Assembly: GCA_964417725.1 (NCBI GenBank)
Contig: CAYQIV010000005.1
Span: 1-64,000 of the forward strand
Source of the DNA: SHZI01 sp964417725
Lineage (GTDB): Bacteria > Pseudomonadota > Gammaproteobacteria > Steroidobacterales > GCA-2729495
DNA length: 64,000 nucleotides
Reading direction: 5' to 3'
The position numbers and the translations under genes are program-made. Below, one piece after another: positions 36,553-45,957 of this stretch; the stretch's first letter is position 1; each line of letters opens with the position of its first letter. The notes beneath the pieces were generated by a model. That model saw only the letters and a program-made list of their open reading frames with translations, was not told the DNA's origin and did no database searches.

Positions 36553-39500
36553 TCACGCAGCAGGCGGCACCACCGGTCCGGCAAAGCGCCGGATGACGAC
36601 GTAGAACGCCGGCGTGAGCAGCAGTCCGACCACGGTCACGCCGAGCATGCCGCTGAAGACCACCGTGCCGAGCACACGGCGCATCTCGGCGCCGGCGCCG
36701 GTGGCCGTGGCCAGCGGCACCACGCCCATGATGAAGGCCAGCGAAGTCATGAGGATCGGTCGCAGGCGCAGCCGCGCTGCTTCGAGCGCCGCATCGATGC
36801 GTCCGGCGCCCTGCGCTTCGCGCTGGCGCGCGAACTCGACGATAAGGATGGCGTTCTTGCTCGCCAGTCCGACGAGAACGACGAAGCCGATCTGCGCCAG
36901 GATGTTGAGGTCCATGCCACGCGACATCAGTCCGGCGAGCGCGAAGAGCAGCACCAGCGGCACGATCAGCACGATGGCCAGCGGCAGCGACCAGCTCTCG
37001 TACTGCGCGGTGAGCACCAGGAAGACGAACAGGATGCCGAGCGGGAACACCAGCAGGCCGAGCCCGCCGACCATGCGCTGCTGGTAGGCCAGCTCCGTCC
37101 ATTCGAAGCCGAACCCGGTGGGCAGCGTCGTCGCGGCGATGCGCGCCATCGCGTCGAGGGCCTCGCCGCTGCTGCGCCCGGCCGCCACGGTGAACTGCAA
37201 CTCGGCCGCTGGATAGAGGTTGTGGCGCACCACACGGTCGGGGCCGGCGGCAGGCCGCACCGAGACGATCGAACCGAGCGGCACCATCTCGCCGGCGGCA
37301 TTGGCGGCGCGCAGCCTGGCGATGTCTTCCACCGCCAGCCGGAACGGGGCATCGGCCTGGGCCGTGACACGGTAGTTGCGCCCGAACAACGTGAAATCGT
37401 TGATGTAGTCCGAACCGAGGAACACCTGCAGCGCCTCGAGGACGTTGCGCACCGGCACGTTGCGCATCTCGGCCCGCGTGCGGTCGATGTCGACGTGCCA
37501 GCGCGGCGCATTGGTGCTGTAGGTGCTGAAGGCGCGCGCCACCACGCCCGAACGGTTGGCCTCGCCGGCCACCGCCCACACGGCCTCCTCGAGCGCACGT
37601 GCGCCGCGGCCGGCGCGGTCGGTGATCAGCATCTTGAAATCCCCGCCACTGCCGATGCCGCGGATCGGCGGCGGCAGGACGACGATGATCGCTGCCTCCT
37701 GGATGTCCTTGAGCGCCGCCGCCATCTCGTCGGCGATCTGCGCGCTGGTGCGTTCCGGCCCGCGCCGCGAGAAGTCCTCGAGACCGACGAAAACCGTCGC
37801 CGATTGCGTGGTGTTGGACGAGGTGGCGACGGAGAAGCCAGCGAAGCCGAACGTCAGGTCGGTGGTGTCGGGGACCGTGCCGGCGATCGTCGTGATGCGC
37901 CGGACGACCTCGCTGGTGCGCGCCAGCGAAGCGCCCTTGGGCAACTCGGCGATGACGATCAGATAGCCCTGGTCGAGGGCGGGAATGAAGCCCGTCGGCA
38001 CCGACCACAGTCCGAGCCCCGTCAGCACGAGCAGCCCGGCGAAACTGCCCATGGCCAGCACCGGTCGGTGGACCAGCCAGGCCAGCAGCACGGCATAGCG
38101 CACGGCAAAGGCCTCGAAGCCGCGGTTGAAGCCGGCGAAGAGCCGGCCGAGGCTGCGTTCCCAGAGGCGGTCGAAGCCGGTGCGAGCGGCCTCGCCGTGG
38201 GGTTTCAGCAGGATGGCACCGAGGGCCGGGCTGAGGGTCAGCGAATTGAGCACCGAGATCGCCGTCGCCGTGGCGACGGTCAGGCCGAACTGACGGAACA
38301 TCTCGCCCGAGATCCCGCCGAGGAAGGCCGTTGGCACGAACACCGCCGTCAGCACCAGACCGATCGAGACCAGCGCCGTACCGACTTCATCCATGGTCAC
38401 GGCGCAAGCCTGGCGCGGCGGCAGGCCGCGCGCCAGGTTGCGCTCGATGTTCTCGACGACGACGATGGCATCGTCGACGACGATGCCGATCGCCAGCACC
38501 AGTCCGAACAGCGACAGGTTGTTGAGCGTGACGCCGAAGAGGTCCATGACCGCGAAGGTGCCGACCAGCGACACCGGGATGGCCAGCACCGGGATCACCG
38601 CGGCACGCCAGTTCTGCAAAAAGAGCAGGATGACGGCGATGACCAGCAGCGTCGCCTCGAACAGCGCGATGTAGACCTCGTCGATGGACTGGGCGATGTA
38701 CTCCGTCGGGTTATAGAGGATCTGGTAGCGCAGCCCCGGCGGGAACTGCTTGCCCAGTTCGGCCATCGTCGCGCTGACGGCCCGCGAGGTGGTGATGGCG
38801 TTGCTGCCCGGCCGCTGGAACATGGCCAGCGCGATGGCCGGCCGGCCGGCGAGCAGGCTTTCGGTGATGTAGCGGTCGGCGGCCAGTTCGACGCGCGCCA
38901 CGTCGCGCAGGCGTGTCAGCCGCCCGTCCGGGCCGCTCTTGACGATCACGTCGCCGAACTGCACCGGGTCGCGCAGCCGCCCCTGGCCGGACACCGTGAC
39001 ATGGAAGGCGTTGTCGGGCGGCACCGGCGCCTGGCCGAGCGCCCCGCCGACGACCTGGACGTTCTCGCCGCGCAACGCGGCCGTGACATCGCCGGCCGAG
39101 AGCCCGAGGCCGGCCATGCGCTCGGGGTCGAGCCAGACGCGCATGCCGTATTCGCGGATGCCGATCAGGCCGATGGAGCCCACGCCGTCGATACGCGCCA
39201 GCACGTCGCGGATATTGAGCAGCGCGTAGTTCGACACGTACAGCGGGTCGAGGCTCTGGTCGGGCGAATCGAGGTGCACGACCATCATCAGGTCAGGCGA
39301 GGTCTTGCGCACCACGATGCCGAGCCGGCGCACTTCCTCGGGCAGGCGCGGCTCGGCGATGGCGACGCGGTTCTCGACCAGCACCTGGGCGGTGTCGAGG
39401 TCGGTGCCGAGCGCAAAGGTGATGGTCAGCTGGAGATTGCCGTCGCTGGTCGCCGAGGAGGTCATGTAGAGCATGCCCTCGACCCCGTTGACCTCTTCTT

Positions 39501-39702
39501 CGATGGGTGCGGCGACCGTGTCGGCGATGACCTCCGGCGCCGCACCGGGGTAGTTGGCGGTGACGGTGATGGTCGGCGGCACGACGTCGGGGTACTGGGC
39601 CACCGGCAGGCGCTGGTAGCTGATCACGCCGACCAGCGTGATGAGGATCGAGACCACCGTGGCGAAGCGCGGCCGGTCGAGGAAGAAGTGGGCGAACCGC
39701 AT
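36553..39702 (-). CDS. RND efflux pump, HAE1-type (MexF-like)
   Basis: This 1049-residue transporter starts MRFAHFFLDRPRFATVVSIL and carries the proton-relay aspartates in LAIGIVVDDAIVVVENIERNLA (helix 4) and the helix-10 lysine in GLASKNAILIVEFARQRE. Both periplasmic porter loops are present. It is more GC-rich in codon use than the island pump at 2.7-5.8 kb and is not closely similar to it. Its start overlaps the fusion-protein stop by 1 nt (TGATG). No outer-membrane channel gene is adjacent, so it must use one encoded elsewhere. MexF/OqxB-type specificity is inferred from the partner. Confidence 0.95.
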   Translation of the reverse strand: MRFAHFFLDRPRFATVVSILITLVGVISYQRLPVAQYPDVVPPTITVTANYPGAAPEVIADTVAAPIEEEVNGVEGMLYMTSSATSDGNLQLTITFALGTDLDTAQVLVENRVAIAEPRLPEEVRRLGIVVRKTSPDLMMVVHLDSPDQSLDPLYVSNYALLNIRDVLARIDGVGSIGLIGIREYGMRVWLDPERMAGLGLSAGDVTAALRGENVQVVGGALGQAPVPPDNAFHVTVSGQGRLRDPVQFGDVIVKSGPDGRLTRLRDVARVELAADRYITESLLAGRPAIALAMFQRPGSNAITTSRAVSATMAELGKQFPPGLRYQILYNPTEYIAQSIDEVYIALFEATLLVIAVILLFLQNWRAAVIPVLAIPVSLVGTFAVMDLFGVTLNNLSLFGLVLAIGIVVDDAIVVVENIERNLARGLPPRQACAVTMDEVGTALVSIGLVLTAVFVPTAFLGGISGEMFRQFGLTVATATAISVLNSLTLSPALGAILLKPHGEAARTGFDRLWERSLGRLFAGFNRGFEAFAVRYAVLLAWLVHRPVLAMGSFAGLLVLTGLGLWSVPTGFIPALDQGYLIVIAELPKGASLARTSEVVRRITTIAGTVPDTTDLTFGFAGFSVATSSNTTQSATVFVGLEDFSRRGPERTSAQIADEMAAALKDIQEAAIIVVLPPPIRGIGSGGDFKMLITDRAGRGARALEEAVWAVAGEANRSGVVARAFSTYSTNAPRWHVDIDRTRAEMRNVPVRNVLEALQVFLGSDYINDFTLFGRNYRVTAQADAPFRLAVEDIARLRAANAAGEMVPLGSIVSVRPAAGPDRVVRHNLYPAAELQFTVAAGRSSGEALDAMARIAATTLPTGFGFEWTELAYQQRMVGGLGLLVFPLGILFVFLVLTAQYESWSLPLAIVLIVPLVLLFALAGLMSRGMDLNILAQIGFVVLVGLASKNAILIVEFARQREAQGAGRIDAALEAARLRLRPILMTSLAFIMGVVPLATATGAGAEMRRVLGTVVFSGMLGVTVVGLLLTPAFYVVIRRFAGPVVPPAA

Positions 39703-40898
39703 CAGTCGAAATTCGCGATGCCGGCGTCATCCACCGGCGGCTCGATGACGCCTTCCACCACCGTCACCGGCAGGCCGGGCCGAACCCGCGCGATGCCGTT
39801 GATGAGTACGCGGTCATCGGCCGACAGCCCGGTGCTGACCTCGCGCAGCGTGCCGACCAGGCGGCCCGGGGTGATGCCGCGTGCCACCGGGATGCCCTTG
39901 TCATCGAGCACGTAGACGATGCGCCGCGCCTGGTCGGCGGCGATCGCCTCGTCCGGCACCAGCAGCGCCTCGTAGGGACCGGCACCGCGGATGCGCATCG
40001 TGGCGAACAGCCCCGGTGTCAGCACACCATCGGGGTTGGGGAACAGCGCCCGGCCCTGAATGGTGCCGCTCGAGGCATCGATCTGGTTGTCGACGAAATC
40101 AACCCAGCCCTCGTGCGGCCAGTCCTGCTCGTCGGCGAGGCGCAACAGCGCCGGTGTGCGCACCTCGCGGGCACTCGGCCGCACGCCAGCACGGGCCAGG
40201 CGCAGGTAGCGCAGGTAGGCCTGTTCGTCGCCGGTGATGTAGGCATGGATCGGGTCGAGCGCAACGATGGTCGTGAGCAGCGTGGCATCGTTCTCACCGC
40301 CGCTGACGAGGTTGCCGCGCGTCACCAGGCGCCGGCCGATGCGCCCGCTGATCGGTGCGCGTATCTCGCAGTCGTCGAAGTCGATCTGCGCGGCCTCGAC
40401 CCAGGCCCGGGCCGCCGCGAGTTGGGCCTCGGCCTCGGCACGCCGCTGGCGGCGGTTGTCGAGTTCCTGGGCGGAAATCAGCTGGCGCCGCGCCACCTGC
40501 TCGGCGCGCGCCTCCTCGTTGCGCGCCAGCGCAAGGCGCGCGGCCGCGGCGTCGACCTCGGCACGGGCGCGCGCCAGCACCGCAGCGTAGGGCCGCCGGT
40601 CGATGACCGCGAGGCGTTCGTTCTCACGCACCATCGCGCCTTCGGTGAAATCGACCGTCTCGAGGTAACCGTCGACGCGTGCCCGCACGTCGACCGACTG
40701 CGCGGCGACGAGGCGCGCGGTGAACTCATCCCACTCGGTGATGGTGTGGCGCAGTGGCGTGGCGACCGTCACCTGCGGCGGCGCCGGCGGCGCCGCGGGC
40801 GGCGGCCCGCAGGCTGCCGACAGCAGCAACACCGACAGGCAGGCGACGCCGCGGGCGCACCGCCACGACGACGACCGGCCGCCCGTCACGGTGCTCAC
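39702..40898 (-). CDS. RND efflux membrane-fusion lipoprotein (MexE-like)
   Basis: This 398-residue protein starts with GTG at 40898, overlapping the ilvD stop (GTGA). A lipobox-like LLSAACG lies near residues 25-31. Typical MexE/OqxA segments follow: TEWDEFTARLVAAQSVDVRA, then a coiled coil (about 95-170), then EIRAPISGRIGRRLVTRGNLV. It would link the RND pump encoded next to an outer-membrane channel. The short Pro/Ala-rich linker after the lipobox Cys is common in this family. Translational coupling to ilvD is unusual. Confidence 0.9.
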   Translation of the reverse strand: MSTVTGGRSSSWRCARGVACLSVLLLSAACGPPPAAPPAPPQVTVATPLRHTITEWDEFTARLVAAQSVDVRARVDGYLETVDFTEGAMVRENERLAVIDRRPYAAVLARARAEVDAAAARLALARNEEARAEQVARRQLISAQELDNRRQRRAEAEAQLAAARAWVEAAQIDFDDCEIRAPISGRIGRRLVTRGNLVSGGENDATLLTTIVALDPIHAYITGDEQAYLRYLRLARAGVRPSAREVRTPALLRLADEQDWPHEGWVDFVDNQIDASSGTIQGRALFPNPDGVLTPGLFATMRIRGAGPYEALLVPDEAIAADQARRIVYVLDDKGIPVARGITPGRLVGTLREVSTGLSADDRVLINGIARVRPGLPVTVVEGVIEPPVDDAGIANFD

Positions 40899-42748
40899 CG
40901 GCGGCGCAGCTGGCTCACGTCGCGCACCGCGCCGCAGGCGGCCGAGGTCGTCATCGCCGCATAGGCCTGGAGCGCCGCCGACACCGTGCGCTGCCGCGAC
41001 ACCGGCCGGTAGGCCGCCTCGCCCTTCGCCTCCATGGCCGCGCGGCGCGCGGCGAGCGTGGCCTCGTCGACGGCGAGGTGGATGGTGCGGGCGGGGATGT
41101 CGATCTCGATGACATCGCCGTCCTCGATCAGCGCGATCTCGCCGCCTTCGGCGGCTTCCGGCGAGCAGTGGCCGATCGACAGCCCGGACGTGCCGCCCGA
41201 GAAGCGGCCGTCGGTGAGCAGTGCGCAGGCCGCGCCCAGCCCGCGCGCCTTGATGTAGGACGTCGGATAGAGCATCTCCTGCATGCCGGGCCCGCCGCGC
41301 GGCCCTTCGTAGCGCACGACGACGACATCGCCGGCGACGATGTGGCCACGGAGGATCTTCTCGACCGCCTCTTCCTGGCTCTCGCAGACCCGCGCCGGGC
41401 CGCTGAAACGAAGGATGCGTTCGTCGACCCCGGCTGTCTTGACGATGCAGCCATCGCGCGCGACGTTGCCGTGGAGCACCGCCAGCCCGCCATCCTGGCT
41501 GTAGGCATGGGCCTTGTCGCGCACGCAGCCCCGCGCGCGGTCGGTGTCGAGCGTGGCGTAGCGTTTCGCCTGGGAGAACGCCGCCTGCGTCGGCACGCCG
41601 CCGGGCGCCGCACGGTAGAAGGTGTGTATGGCCTCGTCGCCGGTACGCATCACGTCGTAGCGCTCGAGGGCCTCGGCAAGCGTCGCGGCGTGGATGGTCG
41701 GCACGTCGCGGTTGATGAGCCCGGCGCGGTCGAGCTCACCGAGGATCGCCATGACGCCGCCGGCACGGTGCACGTCTTCCATGTGGTAGTCGGCGGTCGC
41801 CGGGGCCACCTTGGCCAGGCACGGCACGCGCCGCGAGATGCGGTCGATGTCGCGCATGGTGAAATCGACACCACCCTCGCGGGCGATGGCCAGCAGGTGC
41901 AGCACGGTGTTGGTCGAGCCACCCATGGCGACATCGAGGCTCATCGCATTCTCGAAGGCAGCGAACGCGGCGATGGAGCGCGGCAGCACGCGGGGGTCGT
42001 CGCCTTCGTAATGGCGCCGGCACAGGTCGACGATGCGCCGCCCGGCCTCGAGGAACAGGGCCTTGCGGTCTTCGTGGGTGGCGAGCAGCGAACCGTTGCC
42101 GGGCAGCGCCAGGCCGAGTGCCTCGGCCAGGCAGTTCATGGAATTGGCAGTGAACATGCCCGAGCAGGAGCCGCAGGTCGGGCACGCCGAGCGCTCGATC
42201 TCGCCCACCTCGGCGTCGCTGACGGTGTCGTCGCCGGCCTCGATCATCGCGTCGATGAGGTCGATGGCGCGGTCCTGGCCGCGCCAGCGGACCTTGCCGG
42301 CCTCCATCGGGCCACCGGAGATGAACACCGCGGGGATGTTCAGGCGCATCGCCGCCATGAGCATGCCCGGCGTGATCTTGTCGCAATTGGAGATGCACAC
42401 CATGGCATCCGCCGTGTGCGCATTGACCATGTACTCGACCGAATCGGCGATCAGTTCGCGCGACGGCAGCGAATAGAGCATGCCGCCGTGGCCCATGGCG
42501 ATGCCGTCGTCGACGGCAATGGTATTGAACTCTTTGGCGATGCCGCCGGCCGCCTCGATCTCGCGCGCGACCATCTGGCCGAGGTCCTTGAGGTGGACGT
42601 GGCCGGGCACGAACTGCGTGAAGGAGTTGACGACGGCAATGATCGGTTTGCCGAAATCGCCCTCGCGGATGCCGGTGGCGCGCCACAGGGCGCGCGCGCC
42701 GGCCATGTTGCGGCCGTGGGTCGAGGTACGGGAACGGTAGACGGGCAT
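40895..42748 (-). CDS. ilvD: Dihydroxy-acid dehydratase
   Basis: IlvD forms the 2-oxo acids of valine and isoleucine synthesis using a Fe-S cluster. The 617-residue protein (E. coli: 616) has VNSFTQFVPGHVHLKDLG, the cluster Cys in CISNCDKITPGMLMAAMRL, CGSCSGMFTANSMNCL, and GRFSGGTSGLSIGH near the C-terminus. The start at 42748 gives MPVYRSRTSTHGRNMAGARA as in E. coli. It is followed with a 4-nt overlap by the membrane-fusion gene of an RND pump, an association not expected from metabolism. Confidence 0.97.
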   Translation of the reverse strand: MPVYRSRTSTHGRNMAGARALWRATGIREGDFGKPIIAVVNSFTQFVPGHVHLKDLGQMVAREIEAAGGIAKEFNTIAVDDGIAMGHGGMLYSLPSRELIADSVEYMVNAHTADAMVCISNCDKITPGMLMAAMRLNIPAVFISGGPMEAGKVRWRGQDRAIDLIDAMIEAGDDTVSDAEVGEIERSACPTCGSCSGMFTANSMNCLAEALGLALPGNGSLLATHEDRKALFLEAGRRIVDLCRRHYEGDDPRVLPRSIAAFAAFENAMSLDVAMGGSTNTVLHLLAIAREGGVDFTMRDIDRISRRVPCLAKVAPATADYHMEDVHRAGGVMAILGELDRAGLINRDVPTIHAATLAEALERYDVMRTGDEAIHTFYRAAPGGVPTQAAFSQAKRYATLDTDRARGCVRDKAHAYSQDGGLAVLHGNVARDGCIVKTAGVDERILRFSGPARVCESQEEAVEKILRGHIVAGDVVVVRYEGPRGGPGMQEMLYPTSYIKARGLGAACALLTDGRFSGGTSGLSIGHCSPEAAEGGEIALIEDGDVIEIDIPARTIHLAVDEATLAARRAAMEAKGEAAYRPVSRQRTVSAALQAYAAMTTSAACGAVRDVSQLRRR

Positions 42749-42833
42749 GGGGGGACTCCGCTGCAGGTGATGCGATTCTACAGAACTCGCCGGCACCTCA
42801 GGCCACGCGGCCGGCGCACCCACCGGCCTGCGA

Positions 42834-43955
42834 TCAGGCCGGGCGCGGCACCAGATACACGCGCAGCAACATCAGCCATGCCAGCGACCACGGCAGCGCC
42901 GCCAGCCACAGCAGCGTGGGGTCCTCGCCGCGCAAGGAGGCCGTCAGGCGCAGCATCACCCCGAGGTGGAGCAGGATGAAGGCGGCCTGGAGGAAGCCCG
43001 GCTGCGGGGCCCTGGCGCGCAACAGCACAAGGCGGCTGGAAACCCCGGCCGCCACACCGCCGAGCGCGCCCATGCCCAGCGCATGCCAGGCTGCGACGCG
43101 CAGCGGCGCCCCGAACGGCACCGACAACCCCAGCAGCAGCATCCCGATGCCGAGCCACAGATAGCCGGCATGCAGCGGCCAGATCCCCGGCAGGCGCCAG
43201 ACGTGGCGCGACTGCCAGTCCTTCATGCGCACGCCGACCAGCGCGGCAAGCAGCAGGCCGGCGGCACCGGCCACAGGCGCCAGGCGGGTCAGCAGGCCGG
43301 CGAGCAGTGCTGCTGCGAGGAACACGCCGGCGGTCTCGCGCCGCGGCTGGGCGCGGATCTCGACGATGCGGCCCGCATCGCGCAACGCGCCGATGGTCGC
43401 CGTGGGGATGAGCCGCCCACCCATGATGAAGACCAGCAGGATGACGAGACCGAGCGGCAGCACGGCGAGTACGTGGCCATCGAGGCCGAGCCAGCGCCCC
43501 GCGCCACCCGGCCCGAGCAACGCCGCCAGCGCCACGCCGAGGAGGATCAGCGGCAGAACCTTGTTGCGCAGCCGGCGTGCCGGCTGGAAACGCGCCGCAC
43601 CGAGGACCGCCACGCACACGGGAAAGGCCGCGGCACCGAGGCCGTGGACCACCGCCGGCACCCCGGGCACGAACCACAGCACGCGCGCCAGCAGCCATGA
43701 CGCACACAGCAGCGCGAGCCCGCCGGGCGACAGCGCCGGCAGCAGGTAGCCGGCGATGATCGCCGCGGCAAAACCGAACAGCATTTCCTGGGCATGCCAG
43801 GCGGCTGGCGACACGGCATGGGCCGGCACCGGCAACGCCCCGCCACGCACCGCCAGCCATAACGGTATGGCCAGCGCCGCCGTGACCGCGGCAAGGGCGA
43901 AAAACAGCCGGTGGGCATCCACGGCCGGGGCGGGCATCGTCTTCGACTGGGTCAC
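42834..43955 (-). CDS. NnrS-family membrane protein
   Basis: This 373-residue protein has about 12 hydrophobic helices and the NnrS landmarks: AWHAQEMLFGFAAAIIAGYLLPA near residue 45, with the conserved His, FIMGGRLIPTATIGALRD in the middle, and AAWHALGMGALGG near residue 300. NnrS proteins are heme- and copper-containing and are linked to nitric-oxide tolerance or denitrification. No other denitrification gene is in the window. The GTG at 43955 has AGGA about 8 nt upstream; an ATG at 43937 is an alternative. Confidence 0.85.
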   Translation of the reverse strand: MTQSKTMPAPAVDAHRLFFALAAVTAALAIPLWLAVRGGALPVPAHAVSPAAWHAQEMLFGFAAAIIAGYLLPALSPGGLALLCASWLLARVLWFVPGVPAVVHGLGAAAFPVCVAVLGAARFQPARRLRNKVLPLILLGVALAALLGPGGAGRWLGLDGHVLAVLPLGLVILLVFIMGGRLIPTATIGALRDAGRIVEIRAQPRRETAGVFLAAALLAGLLTRLAPVAGAAGLLLAALVGVRMKDWQSRHVWRLPGIWPLHAGYLWLGIGMLLLGLSVPFGAPLRVAAWHALGMGALGGVAAGVSSRLVLLRARAPQPGFLQAAFILLHLGVMLRLTASLRGEDPTLLWLAALPWSLAWLMLLRVYLVPRPA

Positions 43956-44153
43956 GTCATTGCCGTCCTGGCCGGGCATCGCCGCACCGCCATCCACCTG
44001 ACAGCGCGGCACGGCAAGCCGGTGGATTCGTGTTCCACCCCATGCCATGATCGCTGCGCAACGTCGCCGGATTGCACGGCCGGCTGGCCGGCCATACGCC
44101 CGCGACAACCTGAAACGCCGCAGTATATCGCCCGCATGGAGGTGCGTCTGACC

Positions 44154-44492
44154 ATGAAGAAAATCCTGATTGCCGCAGCCGGCCTGATCGTCGCCGCCGG
44201 CCCGCTGACGGCCATCGCCGCCGACGGCCATTGCAACTACACCCAGGAAAACATGTTCGCCGGTCCGTTCAAGGTCTGCGACATGCCGGTCACGGCCGAG
44301 CAGTGCGATGAGCGCGGCAAGACCGACGACAACAGCGGTGCCGTCCATGGCGAGGGCGCCTGCGCCACCGAAGGTGCGGTCGGCACCTGCGACATGGGCG
44401 ACAACGGCCTGCGGATCTATTACGAAGGTGATCCGGGCGGCCTGGAAATCGGCTGCGGTTTCCAGAGTGGCGAGTGGAAGAGCGCCGGCTGA
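44154..44492 (+). CDS. Secreted small Cys-rich protein
   Basis: This 112-residue protein has a signal peptide (MKKILIAAAGLIVAAGPLTA, cleaved after AIAA) and a mature part of about 87 residues with six Cys (HCNY, VCDM, QCDE, ACAT, TCDM, GCGF), which could form three disulfides. Acidic and Gly residues dominate. The ATG at 44154 is preceded by GGAGGTG at 8 nt; an earlier ATG at 44136 has no such site. A strong terminator lies 31 nt after the stop, so it is a single-gene transcript. No family is recognised. Confidence 0.7.
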   Translation: MKKILIAAAGLIVAAGPLTAIAADGHCNYTQENMFAGPFKVCDMPVTAEQCDERGKTDDNSGAVHGEGACATEGAVGTCDMGDNGLRIYYEGDPGGLEIGCGFQSGEWKSAG

Positions 44493-44522
44493 CCAACCCC
44501 GCGCACCGCATTGCGCCGCATG

Positions 44523-44551
44523 AACCGGGCCCTCGCGGGCCCGGTTTTTTT
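44523..44551 (+). terminator. Rho-independent terminator of the Cys-rich protein gene
   Basis: A 10-bp perfect stem (44523-44532 AACCGGGCCC with 44537-44546) around a TCGC loop is followed by a run of seven T at 44545-44551. It lies 31 nt beyond the stop of the secreted protein gene and upstream of the fasciclin gene. Confidence 0.93.
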
Positions 44552-44643
44552 GTTGCCCTGAATCCGCGCCACCGCAAGCCGCGAACAGTCACCCAGGAAG
44601 TGTCACCCCCCGGCACTCCCCCCAGAGCATTCAGGAGCACACC

Positions 44644-45195
44644 ATGCAAACCCGGACAGCCATCCTGCCCCGCCCCGCCGCACTGACCGCCGCGCTGCTC
44701 GCGCTGAGCCTCGCCGTCGCGCTGCCCGTCGCCCGCGCTGGCGGCCACGACAAGGGCCCGTCCCATGACCGTCAAGGCGCCGATATCGTCGATACGGCAG
44801 TCAGCGCGGGGGCCTTCAACACGCTGGTTACGGCCGTCAAGGCAGCCGGCCTCGTCGACGCCCTCAAGGGCGACGGGCCGCTGACCGTCTTCGCGCCGAC
44901 CGACGAAGCGTTCGCCAAACTGCCCGCCGGAACCGTCGAGAACCTCCTCAAGCCGGAGAACGTCGCCCAGCTCCGGCAGATCCTGCTCTACCACGTCGTC
45001 GACGGCAAGGTCATGGCGGCCGACATCGGCGCCGCGGTGCGCGCAACCACACTGCAGGGCGCCGCACTCGACATCAGGGCCGCCGATGGCAACGTGACGC
45101 TCAACGACGCCGCGCGCGTCGTCACTGCCGACGTCAAGGCCAGCAACGGCGTCATCCACGTCATCGACACCGTGGTGCTGCCACCGGCCGATTGA
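44644..45195 (+). CDS. Secreted fasciclin-domain (FAS1) protein
   Basis: This 183-residue protein has a signal peptide (cleaved near PVARAGG) and one FAS1 domain (about residues 47-181): IVDTAVSAGAFNTLVTAVKAAGLVDAL, then the H1 box LTVFAPTDEAFAKLP, then LLYHVVDGKVMAADI, and the H2 box NGVIHVIDTVVLPP. FAS1 proteins mediate adhesion. AGGAG lies 8 nt ahead of the ATG. The next two genes on the same strand encode an ECF sigma factor and an RskA anti-sigma, the same trio linked in mycobacteria (SigK, RskA, MPT70/83), so this protein is a likely regulon member. Confidence 0.93.
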   Translation: MQTRTAILPRPAALTAALLALSLAVALPVARAGGHDKGPSHDRQGADIVDTAVSAGAFNTLVTAVKAAGLVDALKGDGPLTVFAPTDEAFAKLPAGTVENLLKPENVAQLRQILLYHVVDGKVMAADIGAAVRATTLQGAALDIRAADGNVTLNDAARVVTADVKASNGVIHVIDTVVLPPAD

Positions 45196-45282
45196 CCGGC
45201 GCTCCGCACCTCCCTGCCACGGGGTGGCCGGCGGACGTCGCCGCCGGCCATCCTGAGGGCAGCCCCCCGCAACCGGTGAGGT

Positions 45283-45957
45283 ATGATGACCACGGCCCTG
45301 CTGCAACCCGACCAAGGCGCACCGGCCCGCTTCCGGGGTTGGACGTGCGGTTGGGGCCTGGTGACAACCCCCAATGCAGGCAGGGTCCGTTTGACGACAC
45401 CCACCATCCTCCAGCGGGTCGCCGCCGGCGACGCCAGCGCCGTCGAAGAGTGCTTCGACCGCTACGGCAATCTCGTCTGGTCGCTGGCCCGGCGCTACCT
45501 GCGCAACGCCACGGACGCCGAGGATGCCGTGCAGGACATCTTCATCGAACTGTGGAGCAGCGCGGCGCGTTTCGACCCGGCCGTCGCCCAGGAAGTCACC
45601 TTCGTCTCGACCATCACCCGGCGGCGGCTCATCGACCGCATCCGGCGCATCGGCCGCCAGCCCGGCCTCGACTCGCTCGACGACGAGGACAACACCCACC
45701 TCGATCCCGGCGTGGCTGCGACCGTCGAGGAAGAGACCGACGTTTCGATCGTTTCAGCGGTCCTCGAGCGCATGGACCCGGAGCACCGCAAGGTGCTGGC
45801 GATGTCGCTCTATGAAGGCTACAGCCACAGCGAGATCGCCGAGGAACTGTCGATGCCGCTCGGCACCGTCAAGACGTGGGTGCGCCGCGGCCTGATCCAC
45901 ATCCGTGAGCAGCTGCAGATCGACAGCGATGCCGTCGGCGGCGGGCAAGGGGCATGA
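45283..45957 (+). CDS. ECF RNA-polymerase sigma factor (SigK-like)
   Basis: This 224-residue protein has sigma region 2 at about residues 55-115 (CFDRYGNLVWSLARRYL, with DAEDAVQDIFIELW) and region 4 at about 160-210 (MDPEHRKVLAMSLYEGYSHSEIAEEL, then PLGTVKTWVRRGLIHIREQL). An N-terminal tail of about 40 residues ahead of region 2 is dispensable; an in-frame TTG near 45391 could be the true start. Its stop overlaps the anti-sigma start as ATGA. It would direct transcription of a small regulon, probably including the upstream fasciclin gene. Confidence 0.93.
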   Translation: MMTTALLQPDQGAPARFRGWTCGWGLVTTPNAGRVRLTTPTILQRVAAGDASAVEECFDRYGNLVWSLARRYLRNATDAEDAVQDIFIELWSSAARFDPAVAQEVTFVSTITRRRLIDRIRRIGRQPGLDSLDDEDNTHLDPGVAATVEEETDVSIVSAVLERMDPEHRKVLAMSLYEGYSHSEIAEELSMPLGTVKTWVRRGLIHIREQLQIDSDAVGGGQGA

